Source: Artemia franciscana (lineage: Eukaryota > Arthropoda > Branchiopoda > Anostraca > Artemiidae). Taken from it: a DNA stretch of 64,000 bases. Position numbers and translations under genes: made by a program. Positions 61,863 through 64,000 of the stretch are shown here, piece by piece (the first letter of the stretch is position 1; each line of letters begins with the position of its first letter). The DNA is taken from positions 47,279,490-47,343,489 of the forward strand of contig NC_088866.1 in assembly GCF_032884065.1 (NCBI RefSeq), written 5' to 3'. The notes beneath the pieces were generated by a model. The model saw only the letters and a program-made list of their open reading frames with translations. It searched no databases and was not told where the DNA came from.

Positions 61863-62220
61863 TTATTGCTAGTTTTTCCCAGTTTCCGTTAAAATTAGTA
61901 ATTTCTAAGAGAAATTCAGCTTATATCCGAAATTTGCGATTCTCTTTTTTAGTTATTGTCTTTTTATCCTCTTTTTTGCTTCTTCAGAAGCTTAGCAATG
62001 CTCACAAGACAAATTTTTGAAGAAAATTTCTTAGAGAATTTTTAAGAAAAATTTTACCTTCTTTTTTTCTGACAGTACTTGCACTCAGTAAAAAAACTAA
62101 ACTTAATAATATGAACTTTGAGGTGGGATAGTAATACACCATTAGAAATATTTCTCAGTCTATATTTTGGTCATCAGTCTAGGCTTAAAAAGATTTACAA
62201 ATGACCTTTTGAATGTTAAA

Positions 62221-62707
62221 TTGTTTTTACTGGTTATGCGTATGCCTACGATGATAACCCTTATGCTACTATGCCCTATGAAGAATACAAGAATATGCAT
62301 AAGCTGTGTCGAGCTGTCAACAAAAAAATTGCGAGTAAAAAAAAGGGTGTCTTCACATCCAAATATTCAACAGGACAGAGGCGAATTTAGATTACAAATC
62401 CATTTGAGAAAGAAAGAATTTTCCTCGTAGGGATCTACATGAGGCTTTTGGTTTTAAAGATCGTACTATTAGAGCAAAAAATTTCAACGACAAGAACCAT
62501 TTTATCTATGCAGACTTTGCTCCCGGCTTCTCCTCGGAAAAACATCGAGACTCGGCAATACCAATGTCGCCCTCTTACGTATTCTTGGACGAAAAACCAG
62601 TCACGAGGACATTCACCATTACAATACACAGCACCTTAAATAAATCCCAGACTCTATTGGTAACAACCAATCTTTATGATGTAACATCCAAGGAAATCCT
62701 GAAGTAA
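62221..62707 (+). pseudogene. Unrecognised coding-like stretch, probably a gene fragment
   Basis: One frame runs VFTGYAYAYDDNPYATMPYE, then EYKNMHKLCRAVNKKI and stops near 62390. A second frame from about 62368 reads NRTEANLDYKSI, one TGA, then DLHEAFGFKDRTIRAKNF, NDKNHFIYADFAPGFSSEKH and PSYVFLDEKPVTRTFTITIH, ending at TAA (62705-62707). The composition is ordinary for a globular protein and unlike the neighbouring repeats. I cannot name it. A frameshift and a stop suggest a pseudogene or an unidentified mobile-element protein. Confidence 0.4.
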
Positions 62708-62739
62708 AGAAACTGGCTCTCCTATGTTTTTTAAAGAAT

Positions 62740-63215
62740 TAAATAAAAAAAAAAGTTTTTCAACTGAATGTAAGGAGCGACATTAAAACTTAAAACGAAC
62801 AGAAACTATTCCGTATATGAAAGGGGTTGTTCCCTCCTCAACGCCTTGCTCTTAACGCTAAAGTTTGACTGTTTCTCACAACTCTACTTTTTAAAACAAT
62901 AAAAAAATTTATAAATTCCACATTTTTGTAGATAGTAGCTTGAAACACTACTATAGGGTTCTCTGATACGTTGAATCTGATAGCGTGATTTTCGTTCAGA
63001 TTGTTTGACTTTTAGGGGGTGTTTCCCTCTATTTTCTAAAGTGAGGCAAATTTAAACTTGATGAAACATATATTTAGAATCAACGTAAAAATGCGATTCT
63101 TTTGATGTAACTATTGGTATCAAAATTCTAGTTTTTAAAGTTTCGGTTTTTATTGAGCCGGGTCGCTCTTTACTACAGTTCGTTACCGCGAACTGCTTGA
63201 TTAAGGAATCTATCA
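62740..63215. repeat. Fold-back family: tail plus, head minus
   Basis: ACTGAATGTAAGGAGCGACA and the first half of the inverted repeat (62757-62900) are followed by the body and head in minus orientation, ending with the hairpin ACAGTTCGTTACCGCGAACT at about 63176. Confidence 0.85.
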
Positions 63216-64000
63216 GGTAACAAGCAAACCCTATGATGTAACACCCTGGGAAATCTATAGTAAAGAAGCACTGGCTCCCTTAGGCTTTTCAAAGAATCAA
63301 AGAAACTATTAGGTAACAAGTAAACCCTATGACGTAACTTCCAAGGAAATCTTGATTTTGTGGGGCCCTCATAGGTATTTTAGAGAATTTAGGTTAGAAA
63401 ACATTCCCCATGAAGTAACATGCATCGGCTGGCTGTCGTGGGGATGACAGGATAGGGGATGCGTTTCAACCTAGGGATGTTGAGGAATGACGGGATAGGG
63501 ATGTTTAGGGATATTTTGGAATCTAAAAAGAGAATGATACTCTTATCCAAGAAGATATCTTGGAAATCTGCCATATCCTCTGCCATAGCTTAGGATTTTT
63601 AATTATTTTTGAAGCCTTTTATATTTTTCATATGAATCTTCTAATTTTGAGGTTTATTGAGCTTGGGTTGCCAGAGTAATCGAACTCCCTCAATACAATG
63701 CCTATGTTTATGTCAGATTAGCAAATATACCATACAAAAATACTAGGGTGAGTAGACTAAATTTGTTTAAAAAAAATTATAAATCATTGGGACTAAAAAT
63801 GCGGAAAGAATGCGAGCAGAAATTGGCTTTTAAAGAAAGTGCATATTATTGACAGGAATCTAGTTATTTTTTAAGTTTAACAGTGAAATTATTTGATTGT
63901 AACACATGCCATTGGCCCAAAATTATGTTCAAAATATTATTGCACAATGAATTACGGTTCTTCTTAGAGGCTAACGTAAATTTCAAAGGTATTTGAGTAT
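63216..64000. other. AAACTATTAGGTAAC units, then nothing recognised
   Basis: 63216-63390 has two units with AGGTAACAAG-AAACCCTATG. 63430-63510 has a short imperfect duplication (GATGACAGGATAGGGGATG / AATGACGGGATAGGGATG). The remainder to the window end shows no feature. Confidence 0.5.

Noticed and set aside
61510..62020. Thr/Tyr-rich and Val-rich open frames
   Set aside because: These are artefacts of the ACT trinucleotide tract.

Overview
This is AT-rich animal nuclear DNA. The evidence is spliced genes with GT-AG introns, homopolymer and dinucleotide tracts, and dense decayed retrotransposons and fold-back repeats. Several interspersed repeats (the fold-back units with 'GTAAGGAGCGAC', the 'ACTTACGAACGGGTGATC' units) look like repeats I associate with brine shrimp (Artemia) and related crustaceans. 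That assignment is by recognition and was not searched.

Right half (24.8-56.9 kb): one complete host gene on the minus strand. It encodes a secreted M14A zinc procarboxypeptidase of 471 residues. The six coding exons are 56744-56875, 46529-46765, 38588-38684, 36297-36443, 32576-33208 and 24902-25071. All splice sites are GT-AG, the phases are 0,0,1,1,1, all active-site residues are present, and a poly(A) signal lies at 24842-24847. The coding sequence is 1416 nt spread over about 32 kb; the introns (10.0, 7.8, 2.1, 3.1 and 7.5 kb) are full of repeats. Two protein features deserve a look: Asn at the residue that sets S1' specificity (CPA numbering 255), and a basic insertion of about 28 residues before the first disulfide cysteine.

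Left part (2-14 kb, minus strand): three short open segments with good splice sites and identical 1-1 phase (13564-13659, 10846-10905, 1963-2070). They probably belong to a second host gene for a Lys/Glu-rich protein that I cannot name. Its ends were not found.

Transposable elements fill much of the rest. A decayed I/Jockey-like LINE (4.7-10.4 kb) is interrupted by a younger CR1-like LINE (8.2-9.5 kb). A tandemly duplicated reverse-transcriptase relic (16.6-19.0 kb) is followed by the C-terminal zinc motif of a LINE (to 20.1 kb). An RTE-like relic runs on the minus strand (20.1-22.0 kb), followed by a hAT transposase pseudogene (22.1-23.2 kb). Further LINE pieces lie in the introns. A TA-flanked terminal-inverted-repeat element of 963 bp is at 49762-50724. 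A complete-ended non-autonomous Helitron of 1172 bp (58676-59847, minus) sits in a TA microsatellite within a fold-back repeat. The dominant repeat is a roughly 1.7-kb non-coding family whose tail is an inverted repeat. It recurs at least ten times from 23.6 kb rightward and forms large palindromes.

I see no multi-gene novel system. The most interesting items are the carboxypeptidase's substrate pocket and insertion, the fold-back family with its terminal hairpin, the nested Helitron, the unnamed exons, and an unrecognised coding-like stretch at 62.2-62.7 kb.
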